64,000 nt of DNA from Lactiplantibacillus daowaiensis (GTDB lineage: Bacteria; Bacillota; Bacilli; Lactobacillales; Lactobacillaceae), in the NCBI RefSeq assembly GCF_005405085.1, contig NZ_BJDJ01000002.1, positions 62,001-126,000 on the forward strand. The letters are read 5' to 3'. Positions 26,193 to 35,288 of this stretch are shown here, piece by piece. The position numbers and the translations under genes are program-made. The notes under the pieces are model-generated. The model ran no database searches and was not told the DNA's origin. It was given only the letters and a program-made list of their open reading frames with translations. How positions within the stretch are numbered: position 1 is the first letter of the stretch; the number at the start of each line of letters is the position of its first letter.

Positions 26193-27926
26193 TTATTCAT
26201 TCGTCCCATAAGTTCGACTTGTGGGATATAGTGAGAAGCGTTCTGCCCGATAGACATAACCGCCACTCCCAAGATTGGTTAATTTAACATTGAAGACTTG
26301 CTTTTTAGTCTTCGTATCATATTCAATGATATTCGCGGCATCCCCGTTCTCCAGCCAACCAAAGTCAATTAGTCGGTTAGAACTGCTGAGATAACGGTTT
26401 GACCCAATGATATTACTAAAGTTAGACTTACCCAGGGATTTCCCATAGCTGCCAACTTGACTAATCGTCTTGGTCTTTTCATTGATATGGTATTCGACAC
26501 CTTCTGAATACTTACCAGATGATTTCGCTAAGGACGACTTAGTATCACCGACCGCCACATTGTTGTTAAAGATCAACAAATTCAATGAATTCTTGTTCTT
26601 CAAAGTGGTTGGATCAACGATTGCCGCATGTTGACCACCTGGCCACGAAATCTTACCCTTCGCCGTTAACAAGTACTTCCGATACGACTTCGGCCAAGCA
26701 GAGCGTTTCTTACCAGATAAGATCCACTTGATTTTTTCGGTCTTGTAATCGATCTTCATAACCAAGTCTTGGTTCCGACTAGAGATAATCAAGCTATTAT
26801 CCGTTGAATCATAATAAACTGAATTTTCATGGAACCAGTCGGTCTTACCCATATATTTCGACGACTTCGTTGCGGAATAGTTTTCATAGAATTTAGCCGG
26901 TAAAATCTTCTTCATATTGATAACTTTGGTAATCTTCCCAGTCTTATGTGAGATGACAATCATCGTATCTTCAACATACTTCCGACCACCATCAGAGACG
27001 GTCGCAATCAAATCACCATTTGGCAATTCAGTCACATCATGATGAATTTGATTATGATTTTGTTTCTTAGATCCAGCCGTCTTCCCCCATGCCTTATGGT
27101 TCAAACGGTAGGTCTTGTAGATTTTACCAGTATAATCCATTTCAACTAATTCATTGAAGTATGAATTACTCTTCTTGGATTTCGTCCAAATGAGTAAATG
27201 ACCATTACTCAACTGTTTAAAGATATGTGACGTTGGTCGCGTGGTATACCAGCGAATCGTCCCATCGGCATCCATCCCAAATGAGAAGTTCTTAGACTTA
27301 TTTTTACCAGAAATCGTCGTCCGGACCATAAAGGTCAACTTAGAATTGCCTTTACCTAGCACCATCTTCGACTTATTGTTCTTCTTGACGTTAACTTTAA
27401 TTGACGACAATGAACTTGGTAATTTTTGCGTCTTCAGGCGAATTGTCTTCGTTTTGGTTGTCTTATTCTTGTAAGTAACCGTCACTTTGACTTTGTTATT
27501 ATAGTTAGCATACAAACCAAGCACTTGGAGACTGTGGTTTTTCGTATACTTACTCGTACTATTGGTAATCGACGTCTTAGCAGTCTTACCAACAACGGTA
27601 TAGGTCACCTTAGCCGCTTGTTTCGTGTGGAAAATGGCCACTGCCGTTAGTGGTGAACTCCCGTATGGGTTCACCTTAGTATACATATTATTCAACGTAT
27701 ACTTGGTATTCTTAGCCGTGGCCGTCAAAGTCTTCGTTTCCGACTTTTGCTTGTTGATTTCACCATAAACTAACCGCGAGTTAATATCCTTTTTAACCGC
27801 ACTGTCAGAACGAATCTTACTACTACTGCTTGTGGTCGTTTTAGTGGTGGTCGCATGGTAACCATACCAACCAGCCCCGCCTAAAATGACAACAACAATC
27901 ACCACAAGCCAACTTTTCTTGTGCAT
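26193..27926 (-). CDS. Membrane-anchored arylsulfotransferase (ASST) family protein
   Basis: ASST enzymes move sulfuryl groups from phenolic sulfates to phenols, without PAPS, outside the cytoplasm. Residues 1-20 form a signal anchor; a Ser/Thr linker and a Lys-rich beta domain (60-170) precede the propeller. Family motifs are FGMDADGTIRWY, HHDVTELPNGDLIATVSD (His295/296), DWFHENSVYYD (His366), IISSRNQDLVMKID (Arg384) and WPGGQHAAIVD (His433). His433 most likely corresponds to the sulfurylated catalytic His of characterised enzymes. At 577 aa it has usual size. It lies next to PAPS-forming genes, so a role in surface sulfation is plausible but unproved. Confidence 0.87.
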   Translation of the reverse strand: MHKKSWLVVIVVVILGGAGWYGYHATTTKTTTSSSSKIRSDSAVKKDINSRLVYGEINKQKSETKTLTATAKNTKYTLNNMYTKVNPYGSSPLTAVAIFHTKQAAKVTYTVVGKTAKTSITNSTSKYTKNHSLQVLGLYANYNNKVKVTVTYKNKTTKTKTIRLKTQKLPSSLSSIKVNVKKNNKSKMVLGKGNSKLTFMVRTTISGKNKSKNFSFGMDADGTIRWYTTRPTSHIFKQLSNGHLLIWTKSKKSNSYFNELVEMDYTGKIYKTYRLNHKAWGKTAGSKKQNHNQIHHDVTELPNGDLIATVSDGGRKYVEDTMIVISHKTGKITKVINMKKILPAKFYENYSATKSSKYMGKTDWFHENSVYYDSTDNSLIISSRNQDLVMKIDYKTEKIKWILSGKKRSAWPKSYRKYLLTAKGKISWPGGQHAAIVDPTTLKNKNSLNLLIFNNNVAVGDTKSSLAKSSGKYSEGVEYHINEKTKTISQVGSYGKSLGKSNFSNIIGSNRYLSSSNRLIDFGWLENGDAANIIEYDTKTKKQVFNVKLTNLGSGGYVYRAERFSLYPTSRTYGTNE

Positions 27927-27942
27927 ATCATCGACACCTTTG

Positions 27943-28003
27943 CTAAATTAAGCGCCCGTCTCAGCCAAATTGCTGGGATAGCGGACGCTTAATTTTTTAT
28001 ATT
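27943..28003. terminator. Hairpin between nrnA-like and ASST genes
   Basis: ATTAAGCGCCCG and CGGACGCTTAAT form an imperfect stem with an inner CAGC/GCTG pairing. On the plus strand a T run follows (ATTTTTTAT); on the minus strand the T run is short. It may weaken read-through from the upstream sulfation operon into the ASST gene. Confidence 0.6.
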
Positions 28004-28029
28004 CTACTCTTTAGTAAACCACGTTTGAC

Positions 28030-28959
28030 TTAAAAAATCTCTTGAACACGCTCAATAAGTTGTTGTCCAATCGTCATATTTTGCACGTACGTCCCACTAG
28101 CCAGCGGATGACCACCGCCACCAAAGCGCTGGGCAACCCCATCAATTGGGCGCTGCTTAGATCGCAGATGCACCCGATACGTGCCATCTGGGTGTTCAAT
28201 AAACCATAGCCACGCTTGCACGTTCGTCAATCGACCGGGTAAGGCGACAACTGCATCGACTTCATCTAAACGTAACCCCAGTTGTTGCAGCGTCCGTTGC
28301 GTTAATGTTAACACACCAACGCCGTGGGCATCGACAACTAATTCACTTAAAACATAACCAGCTAATTTACTGATTTTAGGCGTTAAGTCGGTTTCTTGAT
28401 GACTCACTTGACTCACATTGACCCCTAATGCCGCCAGTTTAGCTGCAATATTCAGTGTCCGTGCCGACGTTTCCGGCGTCGAAAATTGAACCGTATCACC
28501 TAAAATACCGGCATACAAATGGGTCGCTGCCGCGGCCGTTAACGTTAATTGCTGATGATGGGCTTGATACACCGTATAGATCATTTCCGCACAACTGGAA
28601 TATGATGGATCGACCCAATTCAACGTCCCATAGGGTTGCCGATTGGGATGATGGTCAATTTTAATGACTGGCACTTGTGGTGGTACCGGACCATCAATGC
28701 GACTCGGATTCGCGCAATCCACAATTATGATCAAATCCGCTGCGGTTGGCGTTTGTAACGTCTGCACGCTGGCATCGCCTAACCAAGCCAGCGCCTGACT
28801 TGGGGTACCACCAGCATAAATTTGTTTGGCTGGAAAAGAAGTCTTTAATAACTGGACCAACCCAAATTGGCTGCCAATCGCATCGGGGTCAGGATTTTGA
28901 TGGCGATACACATAAATCTGTTGATGCTGTTCAATTAGCGCTAGAATTTCGGTTAACAT
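28030..28959 (-). CDS. nrnA: DHH-family phosphoesterase, NrnA-type pAp phosphatase
   Basis: This 309-aa DHH/DHHA1 protein resembles NrnA, which removes the 3' phosphate from pAp (and pApS) and degrades nano-RNA. Motifs are RHQNPDPDAIGSQFG (His20, Asp24, Asp26), IIIVDCANPSRID (Asp81), IDHHPN (Asp102-His103-His104) and the C-terminal GGGGHPLASG substrate loop. The ATG at 28959 is chosen because AAGGGA lies 9 nt upstream. It is the last gene of the sulfotransferase-sat-cysC operon, where it would clear the PAP left by sulfotransfer. Confidence 0.9.
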   Translation of the reverse strand: MLTEILALIEQHQQIYVYRHQNPDPDAIGSQFGLVQLLKTSFPAKQIYAGGTPSQALAWLGDASVQTLQTPTAADLIIIVDCANPSRIDGPVPPQVPVIKIDHHPNRQPYGTLNWVDPSYSSCAEMIYTVYQAHHQQLTLTAAAATHLYAGILGDTVQFSTPETSARTLNIAAKLAALGVNVSQVSHQETDLTPKISKLAGYVLSELVVDAHGVGVLTLTQRTLQQLGLRLDEVDAVVALPGRLTNVQAWLWFIEHPDGTYRVHLRSKQRPIDGVAQRFGGGGHPLASGTYVQNMTIGQQLIERVQEIF

Positions 28960-28974
28960 CGACACAATTCCCTT

Positions 28975-29586
28975 CTAAGCGGATAAATCTAAATAACCAT
29001 GATTGGTTAAATAACGCATGATCTGTTCAACTGACGCCGCCAATGGTTGCTTGGACGTGTCAATCGTGATTTCCGGATCCGTGGGCGCTTCATAAGGTGC
29101 ATCGATACCGGTGAAACCTTTGATTTCACCACGACGTGCTTTTGCATAAAGTTGTTTGACATCGCGTGATTCACAAACTTCAATTGGCGTGTCTACATGC
29201 ACTTCAATAAATTCACCGGCAGCTAACAAGTCGCGAACTTGGTCACGATCAGCTTGATATGGCGAGATAAATGCCGTTAAGGTGATCACCCCGGCATCGA
29301 CAAAGAGCTTGGCCACTTCGCCAACGCGGCGAATGTTTTCTTGCCGGTCTGCCGCTGAAAAGCCGAGATTGCTATTCAAGCCAAAACGCATGTTATCGCC
29401 GTCTAAAACATAGCTATTCACTTGTTCTTCATACAACCGTTGGGCAACCGCATTGGCAATCGTTGATTTACCAGAACCAGACAATCCTGTAAACCACAAG
29501 ACCGGACTCCGATGGCCAACCAACGCTTGGCGTTGCGCCTTATTCACTTGCGTTGATTGCCACGTAATATTCGTTGCTTTAGTCAT
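28975..29586 (-). CDS. cysC: Adenylylsulfate kinase (APS kinase)
   Basis: APS kinase phosphorylates APS at the 3' position to give PAPS, the universal sulfuryl donor. The 203-aa protein has the P-loop GLSGSGKS at residues 34-41, followed by the family segments [47 protein letters not shown], and [13 protein letters not shown]. Its start overlaps the sat stop by 8 nt, so the two activation enzymes are coupled. No PAPS reductase or sulfite reductase gene is near. Confidence 0.95.
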   Translation of the reverse strand: MTKATNITWQSTQVNKAQRQALVGHRSPVLWFTGLSGSGKSTIANAVAQRLYEEQVNSYVLDGDNMRFGLNSNLGFSAADRQENIRRVGEVAKLFVDAGVITLTAFISPYQADRDQVRDLLAAGEFIEVHVDTPIEVCESRDVKQLYAKARRGEIKGFTGIDAPYEAPTDPEITIDTSKQPLAASVEQIMRYLTNHGYLDLSA

Positions 29587-30751
29587 TAGCTAACGCCGCC
29601 TTTCGTTTTAAACCTTCGATTAAGACTTGGGCCACTTCTGGGCGTGAGACTTCTTTTGGTGGCACGACCCCGTCACTCAACATCTTACGGACTTTAGTCC
29701 CACTCAATGAGATATGGTCATCAGCGCTATGTGGGCAAGTCTTGCCGGTCGCCATTGACCCACACTTCTTGCAATAAAACGAATTTTCAAATTTGAAGAA
29801 ATGCATGCCCATCTCATCTTCGACCGACGTAATCAATTCTTGGGCTTCATAGGTGCCGTAATAGTCACCAACACCCGCATGATCACGACCGACGATAAAG
29901 TGGGTACACCCATAATTTTTCCGCACGATGGCATGTAAAATCGCTTCACGTGGCCCAGCATACCGCATTGCCGCTGGATAAATCACCAAACGCACGCGAT
30001 CAGCAGGATAGTAATATTTTAGAATTGTTTGGTAACTGTGCATCCGCACATCCGCTGGAATATCATCGGCTTTCGTTTCACCAACCAGTGGGTTTAACAA
30101 TAAGCCATCGACACTTTCTAGGGCTGTTTTTTGAATAAATTCATGTGCCCGATGAATCGGGTTCCGCGTTTGGAAACCGACGATTGTTTGCCAACCTAAA
30201 TCATGGAACATCTTGCGCGTTGCAATGGGTTCCATATAGAAGTCATTAAATTCACCATGACTGGGTTGTTTCAATAACTTGATGGGCCCACCTAAGTACA
30301 CCTCACCATTAGCCAACATACGTTTGACCCCAGGATGGGCCGTTTCAGTTGTGCCATACACTTTTTGAGCTTCAACTTGTTTATCTGGGCGATACTTATC
30401 CGTCACCGTCATCGTCCCATAAATCGTACCGTCAGCGGTCTTTAACGCAATCGTTTGATCAAGTGCGATCGTATCTGCCGTGGCTTGATCAACTGGCAAG
30501 GTGATTGGAATGCTCCAAAGGACCCCACTTTGCAAATGCATGTTGTCTACCACTGAATCGTAATCAGCTTCCGTCATAAACCCAGTCAATGGGCTAAACC
30601 CACCAATCCCGATTAACTCTAAATCCGATAAATTCCAATTATTAATCGTTAAACTAGGCAATTTAGCGGCCGCCGTTTGCGCGTCAGTCGAATAGTCCTT
30701 TAAATCAATCAGTTGGCCCCCATGGGGTAAAATACCATATACGTTTGTCAT
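29579..30751 (-). CDS. sat: Sulfate adenylyltransferase (ATP sulfurylase)
   Basis: Sat forms APS from ATP and sulfate. The 390-aa monofunctional protein has the catalytic [11 protein letters not shown] at residues 194-204, GRDHAGVG at 288-295, and a C-terminal zinc-like set CKKCG...CPH (327-341) followed by [12 protein letters not shown]. The ATG at 30751 follows AGGTGA at 5 nt and begins 1 bp after the sulfotransferase stop codon. Tight coupling with the sulfotransferase upstream and cysC downstream points to PAPS production for sulfation. Confidence 0.95.
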   Translation of the reverse strand: MTNVYGILPHGGQLIDLKDYSTDAQTAAAKLPSLTINNWNLSDLELIGIGGFSPLTGFMTEADYDSVVDNMHLQSGVLWSIPITLPVDQATADTIALDQTIALKTADGTIYGTMTVTDKYRPDKQVEAQKVYGTTETAHPGVKRMLANGEVYLGGPIKLLKQPSHGEFNDFYMEPIATRKMFHDLGWQTIVGFQTRNPIHRAHEFIQKTALESVDGLLLNPLVGETKADDIPADVRMHSYQTILKYYYPADRVRLVIYPAAMRYAGPREAILHAIVRKNYGCTHFIVGRDHAGVGDYYGTYEAQELITSVEDEMGMHFFKFENSFYCKKCGSMATGKTCPHSADDHISLSGTKVRKMLSDGVVPPKEVSRPEVAQVLIEGLKRKAALAND

Positions 30752-30752
30752 T

Positions 30753-32354
30753 TTAATCACCTATCTGTTTTAAAATTTTGTCGTAATATAAGTCGAGATA
30801 TTGATTCAATCGTTGTTGCCCAGCGGCATTTTGACTAGCTGCAGTCGTAAGGGTCGTCAATGCCTGCGCGACCTGACCTAATGTCAACGGAGCCGTAAAG
30901 TCATCACTTAATGATGGCTTATCCGCTGGAAACTCATCGGCATGGACGAACTCAGCCAATTGTTGTTGTGCCCCTTTTGTGGTCACTGCAGCCGCTGGCA
31001 CGATCAAGTAAGCTTGGTCTTTAACTGCTCGCAGCACGCGAACCGTTGAGCGTAATGCGGCTTTTAGGGCCGCTGGATCACCTTGCAGGCGATCAAAGTC
31101 AGCCGTAATCACTAAGTTACGGGTTGTCAGGCCCATTTCGTCGCTGACTGCCATGACCATTTCAACGACTTGACTGGTGACAACGTCGCCCAGCCCCCAA
31201 AGATCATCATGCTTGGCATGTTTACGAATAAAGTTATTTAAATCTTCTTTATCGCTGACTAACGCAAAATCTTTGGGATAATCAGGATCTAAAGGTTGCG
31301 TTTTAGCCAGCTTCTTACTTAACTGGGCCTGAATACGATGGCCTTTGGTGTTATCAGCGGTTTGCATCACCACACCAAGTTGATCTAATTGTTGGTTGAC
31401 CTGTTCAACGGCGGCAGCATCGGACCCAAAGACATAAACCGTCTTACCAGGAATCTTTTTATTGAAGTCACGGTACAACGACCCATGCTTCGTCACATAT
31501 TGGTCAGCCAACTGATTAATAGCGGCATCAAATTCTGCAGATTCAAAATAGGCAGGATCATTGGCTGCTCGCACCCCTAATAAATATAAAGCCTTGGCAT
31601 CGGGATCGATATTTTGGTCGGCTTTAAAGTCCGCCAAGCTTTGGGCACTATCACTGTGTTGCAGATTTGGATCAATGAACCCATCGATTTCTGCTTGTAA
31701 AGTGGTCTCATCGCTGGGCCATGGTAATTTCAATTGGTCAGCGATGCGTTTTAAGGTTGGTAAGGTTTGATTGAATAGATCTTCATACGTCACGAGAATT
31801 CGGTTTTGACCTTTCGTATCTCGCAAAGATAAGAACGTCCGGACTTGCCATTGACGAAGCGCTAACGTCGCGTCTCGATGCCAAGCCCGACTATTAGAAT
31901 TAACCACATCAATGGGATTCCGAATCAAGATAATTTCAGCGGGTTGAACGTTGATATCAGCTAAGACATGTTGCCAAAGTTCAATATAATCATTCATCCG
32001 CGGATCTTTAATCGCTAAATAGCGTTCATCGGCAAAGAAGTCGGTTAAGTAAGTGGTGAGGTTTTCACGGTCTTTTTTTATTTTGGGACTATAGTAGTAA
32101 CCGGCAAACGCTGGTCGATACCGAATCGTGCTCCCAATTGATTTGTGAATTTTAATCACGTCTTTATTTTCAAAATAGCCTTTCGGGTTGATCTTTTTAC
32201 TAGGCCCTAATAAATTATTCGTGCCTAGCGAGATGCCCATAAAACTAATACATTTGGTGAGGACTGAGGTACCGGATCGGCCACTGCCGAGAATTAAAAC
32301 GGCTTTCTTCGGGTGCCAGCGGGACATTAATTGTTGCATCAAATTTTTTGCCAT
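30753..32354 (-). CDS. PAPS-dependent sulfotransferase with C-terminal extension
   Basis: The N-terminal part (about 1-290) matches the sulfotransferase fold: the 5'-phosphosulfate loop [11 protein letters not shown] (residues 22-32) and the 3'-phosphate-binding segment [19 protein letters not shown] (143-161). The second half (about 300-533) holds an unrecognised domain rich in Ala, Asp and Gln. No signal peptide or clear TM segment is present, so it should act in the cytosol. The start at 32354 (MAKNLM) is preferred because AGGA lies 8 nt upstream; two ATGs just before it are alternatives. It is the first gene of the PAPS operon; the acceptor is unknown. Confidence 0.85.
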   Translation of the reverse strand: MAKNLMQQLMSRWHPKKAVLILGSGRSGTSVLTKCISFMGISLGTNNLLGPSKKINPKGYFENKDVIKIHKSIGSTIRYRPAFAGYYYSPKIKKDRENLTTYLTDFFADERYLAIKDPRMNDYIELWQHVLADINVQPAEIILIRNPIDVVNSNSRAWHRDATLALRQWQVRTFLSLRDTKGQNRILVTYEDLFNQTLPTLKRIADQLKLPWPSDETTLQAEIDGFIDPNLQHSDSAQSLADFKADQNIDPDAKALYLLGVRAANDPAYFESAEFDAAINQLADQYVTKHGSLYRDFNKKIPGKTVYVFGSDAAAVEQVNQQLDQLGVVMQTADNTKGHRIQAQLSKKLAKTQPLDPDYPKDFALVSDKEDLNNFIRKHAKHDDLWGLGDVVTSQVVEMVMAVSDEMGLTTRNLVITADFDRLQGDPAALKAALRSTVRVLRAVKDQAYLIVPAAAVTTKGAQQQLAEFVHADEFPADKPSLSDDFTAPLTLGQVAQALTTLTTAASQNAAGQQRLNQYLDLYYDKILKQIGD

Positions 32355-32736
32355 TGTCATCATCCTAAGTAATTATTTGCGGTGCGTCGACTGGCACCAA
32401 TCTGACCTGGCAAAAACTGTTCATACCAGAAACATTGGTAATAATCCTACCATGCTTTTTGCTTGCAAATATAACGGCGTCACGAAAATAATATGATTAA
32501 TTCACGAACAAATCGCAAAGAAATATAAGCAAAATAATCATAATTAAAAAAGCCACAAAGTCGGTTAATCCTTGTCAAATCAGCAATTCCAATTAATTAT
32601 GTGAATTTTCATTGACCTATTGATCTAAGACAAGCACGTAAAAGTTGGGTCATTGCCATCATCATGCTCACTTATTAACATGATTTTTCACCCTAAAAAA
32701 ACACACCTTAACCACGTAAGGTGTGTCAAAAAAAGG
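32355..32736. other. Gap upstream of the sulfotransferase operon
   Basis: No gene is seen. AT-rich sequence from about 32450 to 32600 should contain the operon promoter, but I could not fix a convincing -35/-10 pair. The terminator at 32701-32726 belongs to the next gene. Confidence 0.4.
32701..32726 (-). terminator. Terminator of the 189-aa hypothetical gene
   Basis: ACACACCTTA and TAAGGTGTGT form a perfect 10-bp stem with a six-base loop; on the minus strand it is followed by a seven-T run. Confidence 0.9.
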
Positions 32737-33306
32737 TTATCCACGGGGTTTAGCCCCCGAAATTTGAAATCGTTTTGCATACTTAGTGCCCTGGGCCCAT
32801 TGCTTGACCTGGGTTTCAGTCACCTGTGACCAATCAATCGTTGCCGCTATTGGTTGCAACTGCATTGGATCTTGTACTGGTAATTGATACTCGTGCGCCC
32901 AGTTGAATAAGACCGGTAGCACCGCCAAGTCATTATTCAAGATATGATAAGTGGCCGCATTGGTCGTCACTTCTAAGTTAGCTGTAAAACGCGGCTTAAA
33001 CTTCACAATTGGACCGTAATCATTGGTTACCGAATGATAGATGCCAAGTTCAACACCCGTTATCACCGTTGGTCCAAATGAGCGAAACTCTTGGTCATGT
33101 TCATCCGCTAACTGCAAACGACCGGCCGTAATCGTTAATTGCCCGACTGCAAACGGATCCCGACTAAGTGCCTTGGCTAATAAGCCATGTTTTGCCGGTT
33201 GTGGTTTGGGGTATTGTTGACCATTGATCACAATCGTCATAAACGTTAATTGTTGATCAACATTCGCAGCAACATCGGCCACCGTGACTGGTTTTGGTAA
33301 TTCCAT
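32737..33306 (-). CDS. Hypothetical protein, 189 aa
   Basis: I do not recognise a family. The protein is soluble, without signal peptide, mixed alpha/beta, and begins MELPKPVTVADVAANVDQQL. It contains an aromatic-rich middle (GVELGIYHSVTNDYGPIV) and a basic end (KYAKRFQISGAKPRG). The ATG at 33306 follows a GGGGG run at 7 nt; in-frame starts up to 42 nt upstream are possible. It has its own terminator and is likely monocistronic. Confidence 0.7.
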   Translation of the reverse strand: MELPKPVTVADVAANVDQQLTFMTIVINGQQYPKPQPAKHGLLAKALSRDPFAVGQLTITAGRLQLADEHDQEFRSFGPTVITGVELGIYHSVTNDYGPIVKFKPRFTANLEVTTNAATYHILNNDLAVLPVLFNWAHEYQLPVQDPMQLQPIAATIDWSQVTETQVKQWAQGTKYAKRFQISGAKPRG

Positions 33307-33354
33307 CCTAAAACCCCCAGGTATTCCCATTTCTCTCTTCATAAGCATACCACT

Positions 33355-33391
33355 AAAAAAGTGCGCCGATACAGTTATCGACGCACTTTTT
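33355..33391 (-). terminator. Terminator of the DJ-1/OYE operon
   Basis: AAGTGCGCCGATA and TATCGACGCACTT form the stem with loop CAGT, with A/T runs on both sides; it follows the old yellow enzyme gene. Confidence 0.9.
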
Positions 33392-33416
33392 CAGTACTTA
33401 TCACCCTCACCTAAGT

Positions 33417-34529
33417 TTAAATATTAGGGGTTGAATGGTAGCGTTCATCTAAAAATGTGGCTAACGGCAAACTGAACTGGTCACGTTGTTGCTTGAACAA
33501 TTCTGAAAATTCACCCGTAACGATGTCCGCATCTTGATGTGACAACAACTTAGTCGCCCAATCGGGATCAAATAACAATTGTTCACCAACCGCGACTAAG
33601 TCGGTATGCGCTAAGACGGTCTCAACATCTTGCCGATTCCGAACACTCCCCACCCCGACTAGGGGCACTTGACCACCAATCGCGTCTTGCACGTAGGCCA
33701 AGATTGGCTTGTCTTGATAACCATCAGAACGAGCGACGCGATCAAACTTATTTAATGAGATATGGATATAATCTAAATCCGTAGTTGCCAATTCTTTTAA
33801 TAAAGCTAACGTATCGGCAAACCGAATCCCTGGAGTTTCAAATTCTTCTGGCGAAATCCGATAGCCAACTAAAAACGGTCGGGTCGCATATTGCTGTACG
33901 GCACTAAAGACGCTTTTCAGCATTTCTCGAATAAAGTGGGTCCGTTGTTCACGGTCACCACCCCATTGGTCCGTCCGGCGATTGGAATGTGGTGAGAAGA
34001 ATTGTTGAATTAAGTACGTGTTAGCACCGTGTAATTCAATCCCATCAAAACCGGCTTGAATCGCCCGTCGCGTTGCAGCACCAAATGCCGTAATGGTTGC
34101 TTGAACTTCCTCATCAGTCATGGCTCGCGGCGTTTCAGCACCAGGACGAGGGGCAGCAATCGCACTGGCGGAAACCGTTTGTTTCCCGCCTAAAGTCGCT
34201 GACGTGGTCATCCGACCGGCATGAACGATTTGAACGATGGCTTTAGCCCCAGCGCCTTGAATGGCAGTCGCTAAGTCATGTAACCGCGGTATCATTCGGT
34301 CATCGGCAATACTGAGTTCACCAGGCCAGCCTTTACCACCAGCTACCACATTGGCCGCACCAGTAATAATCGCACCGACCCCATGTGCACGCCGTTCATA
34401 ATACGCGATTTCATCTTGCGTGACTTCACCATCAAAAAAACTTTGCCGGGTCGTCATCGGTGACATCATCAACCGATTTTTAACTGTGACCCCAGATTTA
34501 AACGTCAATGCTGCTGATAATTCTGTCAT
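33417..34529 (-). CDS. Old yellow enzyme family NAD(P)H:flavin oxidoreductase
   Basis: This 370-aa FMN-dependent TIM-barrel oxidoreductase reduces activated alkenes or related electrophiles. It has LMMSPMTTRQ near the N-terminus, IVQIVHAGRM, the substrate-binding HGANTYLIQQFFSPHSNRR, YRISPEEFETPG and the phosphate-binding VGVGSVRNRQDVETVL. It lacks the iron-sulfur extension of 2,4-dienoyl-CoA reductases. The gene follows the DJ-1-like gene by 13 bp and is probably induced with it through the upstream MerR protein, which suggests electrophile or aldehyde stress. Confidence 0.92.
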   Translation of the reverse strand: MTELSAALTFKSGVTVKNRLMMSPMTTRQSFFDGEVTQDEIAYYERRAHGVGAIITGAANVVAGGKGWPGELSIADDRMIPRLHDLATAIQGAGAKAIVQIVHAGRMTTSATLGGKQTVSASAIAAPRPGAETPRAMTDEEVQATITAFGAATRRAIQAGFDGIELHGANTYLIQQFFSPHSNRRTDQWGGDREQRTHFIREMLKSVFSAVQQYATRPFLVGYRISPEEFETPGIRFADTLALLKELATTDLDYIHISLNKFDRVARSDGYQDKPILAYVQDAIGGQVPLVGVGSVRNRQDVETVLAHTDLVAVGEQLLFDPDWATKLLSHQDADIVTGEFSELFKQQRDQFSLPLATFLDERYHSTPNI

Positions 34530-34542
34530 TTCAAAGTCCTTT

Positions 34543-35223
34543 CTATGCTTGCAACAACTTAACGACGGCTTCAGCGACGCCCTTAGCCGATTGTGGATTT
34601 TGACCAGTGACTAAATTGCCATCAACGACCACGTGTGCCGTATAAGCAGCGGCACTCGTATATAAACCACCAGCCTTTACTAATGCATCCTGCGTCAAAA
34701 ATGGCACTGCATCGGTTAATTGATTAATGGCTTCTTCTTCATTAGAAAAGCCCGCCACATGTTTATCAGCGATTAATTCGCGACCATCGGTTTCATGCAA
34801 TCCCAATAAGCCGACCACGCCATGGCAAACAGCGGCGGTAATGCCACCATTCTGATGAATCACATCAGCTAACTTAGCTAAGTCAACATTATTTGGGAAG
34901 TCCCATAAAACCCCATGACCACCCGCAAAATAAATCGCGGCATAATCAGCCGGATTCACTTCAGCCGGCGTGAATGACTGGGCTAAATCACGATTGCGAA
35001 AGTCAGCATCGTTATAATAGCGCCAAGTGGTTGCATCCATATCAGTTAGACTACCGGGATCTAACGGCACGTAACCACCTTTAGGGCTGACATAATCAAC
35101 ATCGATCCCATGTTCAGCCATCACCGCTTGGAAATGGACACTTTCACTTAACCATAAGCCGGTTGCCCGATCTAACGCACCAAACCGTTGATTGTTAGTA
35201 ACCACCACTAATACTTTTGTCAT
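34543..35223 (-). CDS. DJ-1/PfpI superfamily protein, Hsp31-like
   Basis: The 226-aa protein has the nucleophile elbow AAVCHGVVGLLGL (Cys133-His134) and the conserved acid Glu27 in WLSESVHF, as in Hsp31/glyoxalase-III-type DJ-1 proteins. AIYFAGGHGVLWDFP precedes the active site. Family members convert methylglyoxal to lactate, act as chaperones or hydrolyse amides; the exact role is not fixed by sequence. A GGAGG ribosome site lies upstream, and a MerR-type promoter precedes it directly. Confidence 0.9.
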   Translation of the reverse strand: MTKVLVVVTNNQRFGALDRATGLWLSESVHFQAVMAEHGIDVDYVSPKGGYVPLDPGSLTDMDATTWRYYNDADFRNRDLAQSFTPAEVNPADYAAIYFAGGHGVLWDFPNNVDLAKLADVIHQNGGITAAVCHGVVGLLGLHETDGRELIADKHVAGFSNEEEAINQLTDAVPFLTQDALVKAGGLYTSAAAYTAHVVVDGNLVTGQNPQSAKGVAEAVVKLLQA

Positions 35224-35253
35224 TTTTACGACCTCCTCAATTTCAATAAATTA

Positions 35254-35284
35254 AATCTAGCACCTGAAGTCGGGTTGAGGTCAA
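35254..35284 (-). promoter_or_regulatory. MerR-type promoter with 19-bp spacer
   Basis: On the minus strand TTGACC (35279-35284) and TAGATT (35254-35259) are separated by 19 bp, the overlong spacer diagnostic of MerR-activated promoters. The spacer carries an imperfect dyad, ACCTCAA against ACTTCAGGT. It sits between the merR stop and the DJ-1-like start, so the MerR protein most likely untwists and activates it. Confidence 0.85.
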
Positions 35285-35288
35285 TGAT

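Noticed and set aside
32188-32496. 102-aa plus-strand reading frame upstream of the sulfotransferase
   Set aside because: It mostly overlaps the sulfotransferase gene on the other strand and has no ribosome site.
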